A stretch of 64,000 nucleotides of DNA from Chloroflexota bacterium. GTDB lineage: Bacteria > Chloroflexota > Anaerolineae > Anaerolineales > Anaerolineaceae. This document shows positions 26,493 to 35,220 of this stretch, in pieces. Position numbers and translations under genes: made by a program. Every line of letters begins with the position of its first letter. Position 1 is the stretch's first letter. Where the stretch lies: contig JAKAFP010000001.1 of NCBI GenBank assembly GCA_021825925.1, forward strand, positions 62,001 to 126,000, read 5' to 3'. The notes beneath the pieces are model-generated. The model did not search any database, was not told the origin of the DNA, and saw only the letters and a program-made list of their open reading frames with translations.

Positions 26493-26899
26493 TTCTGACC
26501 GGCAGTAAATTCCGCCAGGATAGTACCTTTGGAATCCATCAGCGACAGAACACCGTCGTTGATTTTATATGCTGCGGTTTGTTTCAGCGCCTCGTAATAT
26601 GCCTGGTATTGAACCGCAATCTCATCAGTACAATACATCATGGTTGAGAAGATATCATTGCCAAAGGTGATCGTATCCTTGGTGGATTTATAAGAGCCGC
26701 CATAGGTGTTACAGCCGTCACTGCCGCCGATGGCATCTTTACTGAAATTGATAGTGACTTTTACATCCGCCAGCGGCGTTTTTCCAGCCAGGCTGGTAAG
26801 CTGCCATTTGGTGTCTACCAAACCGGCTTGAGTGGAGCAAGCCGCAAGTAATAAAGTCAAGGTCAAGATCATACAAATTGCAATCAATTTTTTATTCAT
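26489..26899 (-). CDS. META domain (HslJ-like) lipoprotein
   Basis: A 136-residue lipoprotein from ATG 26899 (GGAGAAA upstream), with lipobox LAAC. A single META domain follows: DTKWQLTSLAGKTP, INFSKDAIGGSDGCNTYGGSY, and MYCTDEIAVQYQAYYEALKQTAAYKIN. The family is linked to envelope stress and to heat-shock protein HslJ; the activity is not known. Confidence 0.8.
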   Translation of the reverse strand: MNKKLIAICMILTLTLLLAACSTQAGLVDTKWQLTSLAGKTPLADVKVTINFSKDAIGGSDGCNTYGGSYKSTKDTITFGNDIFSTMMYCTDEIAVQYQAYYEALKQTAAYKINDGVLSLMDSKGTILAEFTAGQN

Positions 26900-27101
26900 A
26901 TTTTTCTCCAATATTATCTTCTTACATTTATGACGGTCGTTTGATGTGATAAGTTCCATGTATGAATTTATAAAATACCCTCTCCATCAAAGATGGAGAG
27001 GGGTAGAGTGAGGCGGATTTTCTATTAGACTGTTACCTTAAAATATGAATTGTTTTTGTAGGTTGAATATCTTAAACGTTTCATCCAATAGTGTTAGTCA
27101 C

Positions 27102-27866
27102 TCACCCGAAAATGGGGATGGAATCTCCGCGCATATAGCCTGTGCGCAGCCCGATCTCGTAATCTGGGCGTTTGTTCTTGTAGGCCTGGGCAACTGACAG
27201 TTCGTGATCGTAGGGGATGAGCACAATTTCGGTTTTCCAACCCTCATTCGTTTTCTCGATCACTGCATAGCGCGCGTGCGGCGATCCGCATTCCACCACG
27301 AAGTACCCGTCTGAGGCGTCTTCATAGGCTGGCACACCTACGCTGCCCGGGTTGATGATGATCAATCCGTCTTCCAGAGTCACCACGCGCGGTGTGTGTG
27401 AGTGTCCACACAGAAGTATTGGAAGGTCGTTGCCGTTCAACTTAGGCTTGATCTCATCAGGTGTTGAAAGCCTGACCCTGCCGTTTTCGATGGTTTCCAG
27501 CAGGTAGGTGGTGTCCCTGGTCGGGGATCCGTGGCAAAGGAAGAAGGTGTTCTCAACTTCTTTAGTGGCGGGTAAGGAAGCAAGCCAATCAAGGTGTTTC
27601 TCGTCTAATTGTTTGTAGGCGTAGGCATCCGAAGCGCCTAGTTTCTCCGGGGTGCGTTCAACCAATTTGCGGTCATGGTTACCGCGGACGAAGATCCAGT
27701 CTTGCTGCATGAAAAGCTCTATGGATTCTCTGGGCCATAAGGGTCCAGAAGCCAGATCACCCAGGCAGAAAACGCGTTCGATCTTGCGTGTTTTGAGGTC
27801 GGCAAGCACTTTTTCAATGGCAGGCATGTTTCCGTGCAGATCTGAGAGGATGGCAATTTTTGTCAT
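27102..27866 (-). CDS. Calcineurin-like metallophosphoesterase
   Basis: A 254-residue cytoplasmic protein with all family motifs: SDLHGN (D9, H11), GDLASGP, RGNHDRK, LCHGSP and LLCGHSHTP. NPGSVGVPAYEDASDGYFVVE near the C-terminus places it in the YfcE/MJ0936-like subgroup, which hydrolyses phosphodiesters with two metals. The substrate is unknown. Confidence 0.85.
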   Translation of the reverse strand: MTKIAILSDLHGNMPAIEKVLADLKTRKIERVFCLGDLASGPLWPRESIELFMQQDWIFVRGNHDRKLVERTPEKLGASDAYAYKQLDEKHLDWLASLPATKEVENTFFLCHGSPTRDTTYLLETIENGRVRLSTPDEIKPKLNGNDLPILLCGHSHTPRVVTLEDGLIIINPGSVGVPAYEDASDGYFVVECGSPHARYAVIEKTNEGWKTEIVLIPYDHELSVAQAYKNKRPDYEIGLRTGYMRGDSIPIFG

Positions 27867-27897
27867 TTTTCCCTATTTTGGATCATTCAAATATTGA

Positions 27898-28155
27898 TTA
27901 TGAATAAAACATGGGCACTATGGTGCTGATGTTTTGAACGATTTGAAGCACGCCCAATGCACCCATCACGACCAATTCACTAATGGCCAACATAGCCAAT
28001 ATATGGAAAGCGATAATCATCAAATGGATTTTTCAAATTCCCACCAATCATTTATTATCACCTTCTGAAGGTGATATAACGGTCAGTGGCAGGGTTAGTA
28101 CGCCAGTGACCAAAATGGCAAGGAGTGTTGTGGTTATTTTCTTACTACTATTCAT
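27898..28155 (-). pseudogene. Possible broken small membrane protein
   Basis: On the minus strand one reading frame begins MNSSKKITTTLLAILVTGVL at 28155, looks like a signal or membrane segment, then meets two TGA codons. It continues as a second hydrophobic stretch (MIIAFHILAMLAISELVVMG) to a TAA at 27898. It could be the remains of a two-helix protein or two tiny ORFs. The rest of the 27867-28293 gap shows nothing else I can support. Confidence 0.3.
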
Positions 28156-28293
28156 GCGTATGCTCTCGTCAGGTTTTGGTTAGGGAGAGTATAGCATAAG
28201 AGCACTCTCCTTTTGTTTTTTAAATTATCTAACGCAATTCATTCAATCACAGCCTATACTCAATGAAAGTTTTTTATAGAAAGGATGTGTTTT

Positions 28294-29262
28294 ATGCTGG
28301 ATACAAAACAATCGCGTAAACTTGGAAAATCAAACCTCTTGGTCTCTCCAATAGGCTTGGGTGTGATGGAAATGGCGGGCGGTGGAGGGTTGATCGGTGC
28401 CATGTTCCCGGCAATTTCCAAAGAGGAGAAAAATGCCATTATTAAAGCCGCACTGGATGGCGGAATAAACTTCTTTGATACCGCCGAAATGTACGGGGCT
28501 GGTGTATCCGAGACGGCGTTGGCCACCGGTTTGAAAGCAGCAGGGGCAGCCGACAAGGATGTGGTCATCGAAACCAAATGGATGCCGCTATTCAGAACAG
28601 CCGGCAATATTCAAAAGACCATCGAGGATCGCCTGCGCTTCCTGGACGGTTACACCATTTCCAACTATATGATTCACCAACCCTGGAGCTTTTCCACTCC
28701 TGAAGCTGAGATGGACGCCATGGCCGATCTGGTGGAAGCCGGCAAGATCAAATCGGTGGGGGTGAGCAATTTCAACCCTGAACGGATGCGTAGGGCGTAT
28801 GAAGCTCTTGCCAAACGCGGAATTCCCTTGGTACTGAACCAAATGCGTTACAGCCTGATCCATCGCGAGATCGAAACCGATGGTACTCTCGCACTCGCCA
28901 AAGAATTGGGAATAACCATTGTGGCGTACACCCCGCTTGCCAGCGGTATTCTGACCGGCAAGTACCACAAGAACCCCGAGTTGGTTCAGAAAAAGAATTT
29001 CTATTACAGAGGCACGATGACGCGAGAACTTGAACAAACGCGTCCTTTGATCGCCGTGATGGAAGAAATTGCTGCCAACCACAATGCCACCCTGGCTCAA
29101 GTTGCCCTGAACTGGGTCATCCATTTTAACGGAGATTGCGTCGTGACCATCCCCGGCGCCACCAAGGTTCGTCAAGCAGAGGAAAGTGCTGCCGCCATGA
29201 ACTTCGTCCTCTCAGCGGAGGAACTTGCCCGCCTGGATGAAGCCTCACGCAATTTGAAGTGA
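28294..29262 (+). CDS. Aldo/keto reductase
   Basis: A 322-residue TIM-barrel oxidoreductase using NADPH. The catalytic tetrad is visible: D62 (NFFDTAEMYG), Y67, K95 (IETKW) and H128 (YMIHQPW). VSNFNPERMRRA, QMRYSLIHRE, YTPLASGILTGKY and TIPGATKVRQAEE are typical for the AKR family. I start at ATG 28294 because AAAGGA is well spaced from it. A decayed relative lies at 31119-32041. Confidence 0.9.
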   Translation: MLDTKQSRKLGKSNLLVSPIGLGVMEMAGGGGLIGAMFPAISKEEKNAIIKAALDGGINFFDTAEMYGAGVSETALATGLKAAGAADKDVVIETKWMPLFRTAGNIQKTIEDRLRFLDGYTISNYMIHQPWSFSTPEAEMDAMADLVEAGKIKSVGVSNFNPERMRRAYEALAKRGIPLVLNQMRYSLIHREIETDGTLALAKELGITIVAYTPLASGILTGKYHKNPELVQKKNFYYRGTMTRELEQTRPLIAVMEEIAANHNATLAQVALNWVIHFNGDCVVTIPGATKVRQAEESAAAMNFVLSAEELARLDEASRNLK

Positions 29263-29271
29263 ACTTGATAA

Positions 29272-29307
29272 AAGCCACTTTCCTGGATCAAACCGGGAAA
29301 GTGGCTT
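29272..29307. terminator. Hairpin terminator after the aldo/keto reductase
   Basis: AAGCCACTTTCC (29272-29283) and GGAAAGTGGCTT (29296-29307) form a perfect 12-bp stem 10 nt after the stop codon. Confidence 0.75.
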
Positions 29308-29372
29308 AAAGAATATCAAAATTTCCTTTGTTAAAACACAAAAGAGATCAGAGTATAAACCCTGGGCCATCG

Positions 29373-31034
29373 TTATTTTGCCATTAACAAATCAATCAGA
29401 TCACTTTCATTTTGCGTAGCCGCGTCAATAAAATGACCTTCCCCATACTGGCCAACATATTCCCATGATGACATTAGCCTGGCAGGTCCCGCGAGTTTGA
29501 ATTCGTACAAAGTCGGCATATATTTGGTGGACCAGTTCTCCTGGTCCCAGGCGTAATAGTAAAAGTAACGAATTCTGTTATCAGGTATTTTGTCGTAGAT
29601 CGAGTATCCGGGATAATTGGCATCAATTCCGGTTTCGATTGCGATCGTTTTGGGGATGTCACCCAGGGTAACCGGTGAGTGTGAAATTTGCATTTGTTCG
29701 GATCCTTGACCGGCGGCTTTTGCAAGCAGAAGAGGTTGCGATTGGCTTTCCAACGGAAACGAAGAGTAGCCTTGAACAAAGAATCCTCCATGATCGCTCA
29801 TGATCAGGATCATTGAATTGTCATAAACCCCTGCTTTTTTTAATTCATTCAGCAGATTCTTGACAGGAAGAAGCGAACTCGCTGCTTGTTCGAGATAACT
29901 GCTGTTGTTCCAATTTAAGGCACTATCGAGTTGGTAAGGATAGTGTGCACCCGAAAGGTGGATCATTTTAAACATGGGTTTGTTTGTGGTGACCTCGAAT
30001 TCGTTGATTCTCGCGTTAAAGGTCACGATATCCTTATGGACGTAATCAGTTCCGTAATAGTACCTGGCAACGAATAGCGGTTTCAATGGCAATGGAGAAT
30101 AGCGGATCCCTGAAACCACAACTTGCCGTGTCGCTGTTGATAACTGATCTTTAAAAAGCATGCTGTTGGTGTGATTGTCATAGAGGGATGAGAAAAAGGG
30201 TACGTAGGCGTAACTTTCAATCGCGTAGCCATGTTTCTTTAATTGAGAAGGGATGGTAAGGTCCTCGATCGAAGCCAGGTATTCATTCATGGGCACGGTA
30301 TTCTGGTAATACTTGCCTGTCAACAACAAGGGGATGGAAGGCAGGGTTGTCGAGTATCCACCAATGGCATCATCATAATAAATAAAATCTTTAAAGACAT
30401 CCTGATATTCCGGGTATTTTTCAAGGATGGGTTTGAACACGTCTGTTTTGAAATTGTCCAGAATGATAAGGATGACGTTTTGTTCAGAAAAATGAAATTC
30501 TCCCGAATAATCGAGATAAACCTTTTCAGGGATATTGCGGCCTTCTTTGATCAGCGTAAATACGGAGGGTGCCAGGAACAGAATGAAAAGAAGAATAGCA
30601 ATGGATCTGATGTTCTTGAGCAGTTTCTTGCGAAAAATGATGAACAGTGAAAAAATGGCTGCCCAAACCAGTATTTCGATCCAGATCCTGCTATAGAAGC
30701 TACCCCAAGGGATCTCTTTGCCATCGAGCGGGCCCAGATCATATTTGATGAAATTACCCTGGACCCACAAACACACAAGCAGGGCAGTCAATAGCAATGA
30801 AACGAACTTCAATCTTTTCGAGAGTAATATGACCAAAAACGAGGTTATGGTAAATCCAATAGCAGAGAACAAGAAAAGCGGCAGTAAAATGTCTTCAAAA
30901 GAGAAACTGTTGATATCAATATTCTGGGTGTAAACCGAAAGCGGAAAAAGCAGAAAAACCGAAATTGAAAACAAAAACGACACCCACAAGTGTTTTGCGT
31001 TTCTAGCAAAAAATCCCATTGTTTTCTTTGTCAC
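29373..31034 (-). CDS. Membrane sulfatase-fold protein (phosphoglycerol transferase-like)
   Basis: A 553-residue protein with about five N-terminal membrane helices and an extracellular alkaline-phosphatase-superfamily domain. NVILIILDNFKTDVF (metal Asp), GGYSTTLPSIPLLLTGKYY (region of the catalytic Thr/Ser), HLSGAHYPY and ILIMSDHGGFF (Asp-His) are the expected metal and active-site motifs. It resembles lipoteichoic acid synthase/MdoB-type enzymes that modify surface polymers with phospho-groups. The start is GTG 31034 or ATG 31019; neither has a strong ribosome site. Confidence 0.7.
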   Translation of the reverse strand: MTKKTMGFFARNAKHLWVSFLFSISVFLLFPLSVYTQNIDINSFSFEDILLPLFLFSAIGFTITSFLVILLSKRLKFVSLLLTALLVCLWVQGNFIKYDLGPLDGKEIPWGSFYSRIWIEILVWAAIFSLFIIFRKKLLKNIRSIAILLFILFLAPSVFTLIKEGRNIPEKVYLDYSGEFHFSEQNVILIILDNFKTDVFKPILEKYPEYQDVFKDFIYYDDAIGGYSTTLPSIPLLLTGKYYQNTVPMNEYLASIEDLTIPSQLKKHGYAIESYAYVPFFSSLYDNHTNSMLFKDQLSTATRQVVVSGIRYSPLPLKPLFVARYYYGTDYVHKDIVTFNARINEFEVTTNKPMFKMIHLSGAHYPYQLDSALNWNNSSYLEQAASSLLPVKNLLNELKKAGVYDNSMILIMSDHGGFFVQGYSSFPLESQSQPLLLAKAAGQGSEQMQISHSPVTLGDIPKTIAIETGIDANYPGYSIYDKIPDNRIRYFYYYAWDQENWSTKYMPTLYEFKLAGPARLMSSWEYVGQYGEGHFIDAATQNESDLIDLLMAK

Positions 31035-31118
31035 AATTAATTCTGTCTTTCAAGCAATTTATATTGAGTAAGAAATCTGTTATTTGTCGGATTCACGGCC
31101 GACATCATGGTGAATTAT

Positions 31119-32041
31119 ATGAGAAAAATTGAATCCGGGTGGATTGGGTATTATGGGAATTTCGGGTGACGAAGGACTTATCAGTAAAATGTTTCCGATG
31201 ATATCTCAAGAAGTAACGATTGCCTTCATCAACTCTTTACTGGATGGTGGGATTTTTAATAGTATGAAAGAAATATTTGGTGTTTATGTATCTACAATCT
31301 TCCTTTCATTCTGATCATAAAAAACTGGTAGCGTAGAAAAGGGTGTAGTCATTTAAAGCTCTTAGATATTGCTGTTTAGAATTTCGGATATTATATACAA
31401 GACCATCCTTTAAATGCGTTTTCCCTGGATAGTATATTATCTTGAACTACAATATCAACCAATTCTGGAGTTGTATCGGACTTGAAGAAGGAATTGACGC
31501 CATCACCAAACTTATAAGAACCGGTAGGATCGTGTTAGTGAGGGCGAGCAAAATTAACCTTGTATGAATACGTTAGGTTAAATCCGCTCTTTTCAACTGA
31601 TGATTGCCCCCTAACTTTGAACCAGATGCAATACAGCCTGACCCACTGTAAGATCGAATTGTATGGCAATCTTGCTGTCGCCAAGGATTAGGGGGTAATC
31701 ATTGTCGCTTATACTTCGCAATAAAACGGCATTCAAATTTGTAAGTTACTCTAGAACTTAGAGTGATCCAACACAAGAGCCAAGCAACAAGGACATTTTG
31801 GAACACGTATTTGAAAGCACCCAGCTATTGATCAGTGTAATGAAAGAAATTGCTTTGACCCATAACGCCGCTTTACTAAAGAATACATTGATCTGGATTA
31901 TCCACTTTTATTGTCATCTCCTCTTAACCTTCCTGCTGAAACAAAGGCCGTCTGGCGCAAAAAAATGCTGGTACCAAGAACTTTGTCTTATGTGTATATA
32001 AACTTGTTCGCCTGGATGATATAACACGAAGGCTTATGTAA
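31119..32041 (+). pseudogene. Decayed aldo/keto reductase
   Basis: Fragments match the intact protein at 28294-29262 in order but in different frames: GGLGIMGISGDEGLISKMFP, LNQMQYSLTHCKIELYGNLA near 31615, LLISVMKEIALTHNAAL near 31830 and KNFVLCVYKLVRLDDITRRL before TAA 32039-32041. Several frameshifts, stops and deletions lie between them, and the catalytic segments are lost. It is a paralog or an old duplication that has become AT-rich. Confidence 0.8.
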
Positions 32042-32125
32042 GGATAATTCAATGACTAAAAAACAAGTAGGTTTTTTTGGAATTAATTCATCTTACTAAA
32101 ATCATGTCTTTCTTAATAGTATTAG

Positions 32126-33694
32126 TTATTTATTTCTTTCAAATAAAAAATAATTAAACTCAGAACCTCCATTCCCTTGTTTTTTCATATCTATTAATCG
32201 GTAATTTGCATAAAGATATGGAATTTCTTCCAATCTATTAATGCTATCAGATATTGGAAGGCGGGTAACAACAAATTCTACAGATTTGTTTTTTATTAAA
32301 TCATTTTGTTCTTCTATTTGACCAGGATATCTTGAATTAGATATGCAGTAAAATCTATTAATTGGTGTTATTCCCGTGGTTGTATAAAACCCCAAATCCA
32401 AAGCACCATAGTTTAATAACGTGGAAGTTTCTGATTGATTAATTTTTGATGAAAATTGGTATTGAACTAAATCCTTTTGATCTGTTTTTAAGAAATATAC
32501 ATTTTGATTAAATTTCAAACAATACAAAGAGGTAGTAAAAATAGAAATTGCAATTATTATGAAAAAAAATCTCGCGGATGAAATCTTTCCAAATTCCTCA
32601 AATATCAGCCCAAACAGTGTGACATAACCTAGAACAATGAAAGGGGAAAAAATCAAAAAATAATAGGGGTAAGAGGTTCCTCCTCCGTATACACTAATTA
32701 CCAGAAGTAGACCACATGTAAGTATTCCAAATCGATGATAAGGATTCGTAAAAAACCTTTTTGTTGCAGCAAAAAAAGTTGTACCTAATAATAACAATCC
32801 ACAAAACAGCGGATTCAGATGAAAATGTTTTTGAATTTGATAAAACATGGATTTAATGATGCTGTTAATTGGTTTGCTGGTGGCATAATACTTGATGTTG
32901 CTTATGAAATAGGTATCCAACCAATTTTGGATGGAATGATTTAACCCAAAATAGAAGATCCAGGGGAGCGATGATAATAATATACCTAATAGAAACAGTA
33001 ATAAGCTATAAATTGCACGGCGATAATTCTTTTCAAGTGTCAAAAAAAAGAATATTGACCCCATCCAACCGATCCAAAACCCTAATATCGTAAATTTTAT
33101 CCATAACGTACATCCAGCAAGGATCCCATTAAGTAGTATCCATCTGAAAGGAATTGGAAGTGGGAAAATACACTTAAAGTATTTTATTAGACAGAAAAGA
33201 CCAATCGCGATTATTGGAAGACAAAACTCTTCAGCACTATCGCCATATGAAAAACTTTGTAGGTTCAAAACACTAGCCGCAATAAAAGGTAGGGCGATCA
33301 ACGAATATTTTTGATCAATAAATAATGACAATATCTTATAACAAAAATAGATAAATACCGAAAAAGATAATACTTCTAGAAAAAAAACACCTAAAAAAGT
33401 CTTGTTAGAAATCAAATACGCAATTCCATGTAAAAAAAACAGTAAAACACCTTTTTGTTCAAAGAGATCACGATATGGGATTCTTCCATTCATCATCCCT
33501 TTTCCAACTGTAAAAAAACTATTTGCGTCCACCCAATCATTGAAAGGATATAAAGGAGATGATTTTGTACAAATGAGTAAGTAAATGGCTGAAATAAAAA
33601 AACAGAATAGCCAAAGGTGAACTGGTGATATATGGATGTATTCCATACTATTGATAATACTAAACTTGGGAGGTTTTCCTTTAATGCCAGTCAT
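32126..33694 (-). CDS. GT-C type membrane glycosyltransferase-like protein (AT-rich)
   Basis: A 522-residue membrane protein with about ten helices. The first loop FNDWVDANSFFTVGKGMMNGRIPYRDLFEQKG is characteristic of an ArnT/PMT-like GT-C family that uses lipid-linked sugars. The C-terminal ~100 residues are soluble. It is clearly AT-rich compared with the GT-C pair at 23.6-26.5 kb, which suggests transfer. The intergenic stretch 33695-33930 shows nothing I can name. Confidence 0.65.
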   Translation of the reverse strand: MTGIKGKPPKFSIINSMEYIHISPVHLWLFCFFISAIYLLICTKSSPLYPFNDWVDANSFFTVGKGMMNGRIPYRDLFEQKGVLLFFLHGIAYLISNKTFLGVFFLEVLSFSVFIYFCYKILSLFIDQKYSLIALPFIAASVLNLQSFSYGDSAEEFCLPIIAIGLFCLIKYFKCIFPLPIPFRWILLNGILAGCTLWIKFTILGFWIGWMGSIFFFLTLEKNYRRAIYSLLLFLLGILLSSLPWIFYFGLNHSIQNWLDTYFISNIKYYATSKPINSIIKSMFYQIQKHFHLNPLFCGLLLLGTTFFAATKRFFTNPYHRFGILTCGLLLVISVYGGGTSYPYYFLIFSPFIVLGYVTLFGLIFEEFGKISSARFFFIIIAISIFTTSLYCLKFNQNVYFLKTDQKDLVQYQFSSKINQSETSTLLNYGALDLGFYTTTGITPINRFYCISNSRYPGQIEEQNDLIKNKSVEFVVTRLPISDSINRLEEIPYLYANYRLIDMKKQGNGGSEFNYFLFERNK

Positions 33695-33930
33695 TTTGTA
33701 TAGTATCCTTCGGAAATCGTTCCAAATTTTTAGTTTTTTTATTGTTGTTGGAAGATCATCACCAACTGTTGTTTTAATTTTACAGCAATTGGATATTTTG
33801 GATTTTAAGAATACTCTTGAAATATATTGATAACTATATAATTAATACTGAAATAAAGAAATAGAGTATGTTTCCATGTGTGAGGAATAGACCAAAAACT
33901 TGATGAAATCCTTAGACTTTTAAAACAAAA

Positions 33931-33951
33931 TACCCCGATAAATTCGGAGTA
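33931..33951 (-). terminator. Rho-independent terminator for the gene at 33967
   Basis: On the minus strand, ACTCCGA pairs with TCGGGGT (one G-T pair) and is followed by a T-rich run. The same hairpin sequence is repeated at 34481-34511. Confidence 0.65.
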
Positions 33952-33966
33952 ATCGAAAAAATAGGT

Positions 33967-34437
33967 TCATTGATTTTTTAGAGTTTTGTCAAAAGTACCT
34001 TTCCATGAGTAAATCTGATTAACTTTTTTTTCAGTTTTAATTTTTGAAAGGTCGATTACTGAAAAAAATTCATTTAAAGACCAGAAACTTTTTTTCCTTA
34101 CAATAACAACTTGTTCATTTAGAAAATCATTAGCAAACTTAATAGCAATTGGAATTCGTTCCTCTCTATCTTTTTCGGAAAAATCAACATGAAAATGAGT
34201 GATATTTCCCAGCACAATTAAGATATCTTCCTTCCTTGTTTCAATGTAAAGTTCATCAATGATGAAACCATTTCTAGCTGGAACAACTACAACTATAGTT
34301 CCAGGTTCCTCGATAAAGGGATATTCCTCAGATTTATCAACAACTTTAGCAAATTCAAGGAGTTGAGGGAATTCTTCTTTGAGATTTTTGAAAAATATTT
34401 TTGCAGTTGTAGATAAATACTCATCATCGTTTATCAA
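33967..34437 (-). CDS. Hypothetical protein
   Basis: A 156-residue acidic soluble protein that I do not recognise. Its strands EEPGTIVVVVPARNGFIIDELYIETRKEDILIVLGNITHFHVDF and helix RIPIAIKFANDFLNE suggest an alpha/beta fold. The apparent start is TTG at 34437 with GGGAGGA upstream, and a TATACT box lies near 34466. It is AT-rich and next to the tRNA/prophage junction. An immunity-like role is possible but unsupported. Confidence 0.55.
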   Translation of the reverse strand: MINDDEYLSTTAKIFFKNLKEEFPQLLEFAKVVDKSEEYPFIEEPGTIVVVVPARNGFIIDELYIETRKEDILIVLGNITHFHVDFSEKDREERIPIAIKFANDFLNEQVVIVRKKSFWSLNEFFSVIDLSKIKTEKKVNQIYSWKGTFDKTLKNQ

Positions 34438-34480
34438 TTAGTCCTCCCTTAATTTCAACAACAAAATAGTATAGCATATT

Positions 34481-34511
34481 AAAAATACCCCGATAAAATC
34501 GGAGTATTTTT
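34481..34511. terminator. Terminator downstream of the tRNA remnant
   Basis: AAAAATACCCCGAT (34481-34494) and ATCGGAGTATTTTT (34498-34511) pair with one mismatch around a 3-nt loop. In minus orientation it follows the tRNA 3-prime end. Confidence 0.7.
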
Positions 34512-34542
34512 GTCGTAATGACATGACCTGAGGGCTAAAAAG

Positions 34543-34583
34543 TGGACCCGGCAGGAGTCGAACCTGCGATCAAGCGGTTTATA
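34543..34583 (-). other. 3-prime half of a tRNA gene, putative attL of the prophage
   Basis: Read on the minus strand, the sequence gives an anticodon-stem 3-prime arm (CCGCT), variable loop, T-arm GCAGG-TTCGACT-CCTGC, acceptor strand CGGGTCC and discriminator A. CCA is not encoded. The matching 5-prime half (GGACCCG...) is not found to the right, where phage-like sequence with an integrase begins. This is what integration into a tRNA leaves at one end; the complete tRNA should lie at the far end, outside the window. The anticodon cannot be read safely. Confidence 0.7.
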
Positions 34584-34706
34584 AGTTTATACCTTAAATT
34601 ACATCTGATTTTTATTATTTTAAGGAACATTTTAAGCCATTCGCAGTAGAATATGTGTACTAATTCACGAAACATGCAGGTCCGTTGACAGGCGGATTGT
34701 TTCAAG

Positions 34707-34779
34707 AAATGAGACCGACGCTGCAGAGCGTAGTTTATGGCTTATGTAATGGCTGCGGTCTCATTTGAGACCGTTTTTT
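34707..34779 (+). promoter_or_regulatory. Terminator with competing anti-terminator stem (possible attenuator)
   Basis: CGGTCTCA (34756-34763) and TGAGACCG (34766-34773) form a terminator hairpin followed by six Ts. The left arm can instead pair with AAATGAGACCG at 34707-34717 (11 bp, perfect), enclosing a small hairpin ACGCT-GCAG-AGCGT (34718-34731). The two structures exclude each other. It lies just upstream of the HTH protein and integrase. Confidence 0.55.
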
Positions 34780-34793
34780 ATTTAAGGTGAACC

Positions 34794-35219
34794 ATGCCAG
34801 GAGTATCGAGTTTGAAAATTGAACGGGGGAATGTGATGAGGTTGCAGCGGCTGATGCATATGAAATATAAACCCTCTGAACTTGCTGAAGAAATGGGAGT
34901 TTCTGTTGATACGATCCGGAGATCTTACATCCCGGCAGGGGTGCCATGCGAAACAGATGCTCAAGGGAATATCTGGATCATCGGTGATGTTTTTGCAAAA
35001 TGGGTGGTTGATCATGCAAAAACTAACCAACGAAAGCCGGCCAAAATGAAGATGGAACCTGGCCAGGCTTATTGTGTGGGATGTAATAAAATCGTAACTT
35101 TGCTCAAGCCAAAAGTGGAAAAGCCAAATGCCCGCGGTGTTGCCAATTTGACTGGTCGCTGCCCGGTGTGCAATAGAAAAGTAAACCGTTTTTGCAAAGC
35201 AGCAGAATGGCAGGGTTAG
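34794..35219 (+). CDS. HTH and zinc-ribbon protein upstream of integrase (excisionase-like)
   Basis: A 141-residue protein. Residues ~18-60 (MHMKYKPSELAEEMGVSVDTIRRSYIPAG) look like a MerR/excisionase-type winged helix. The C-terminal half has two Cys pairs, CVGC and CPVC, forming a zinc ribbon. It ends 1 nt before the integrase start, so the two are co-expressed; a role as directionality factor is inferred from that. AAGGTG precedes ATG 34794. Confidence 0.6.
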   Translation: MPGVSSLKIERGNVMRLQRLMHMKYKPSELAEEMGVSVDTIRRSYIPAGVPCETDAQGNIWIIGDVFAKWVVDHAKTNQRKPAKMKMEPGQAYCVGCNKIVTLLKPKVEKPNARGVANLTGRCPVCNRKVNRFCKAAEWQG

Positions 35220-35220
35220 G

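Noticed and set aside
27983-28183. 66-codon plus-strand frame
   Set aside because: No ribosome site or domain; it is antisense to the degraded membrane ORF.
31129-31314. 61-codon frame annotated as a small protein
   Set aside because: It aligns with an internal part of the aldo/keto reductase and belongs to the decayed copy.
34543-34620. Complete tRNA gene
   Set aside because: The T-arm and acceptor 3-prime strand are present, but no sequence able to form the 5-prime acceptor and D-arm is found.
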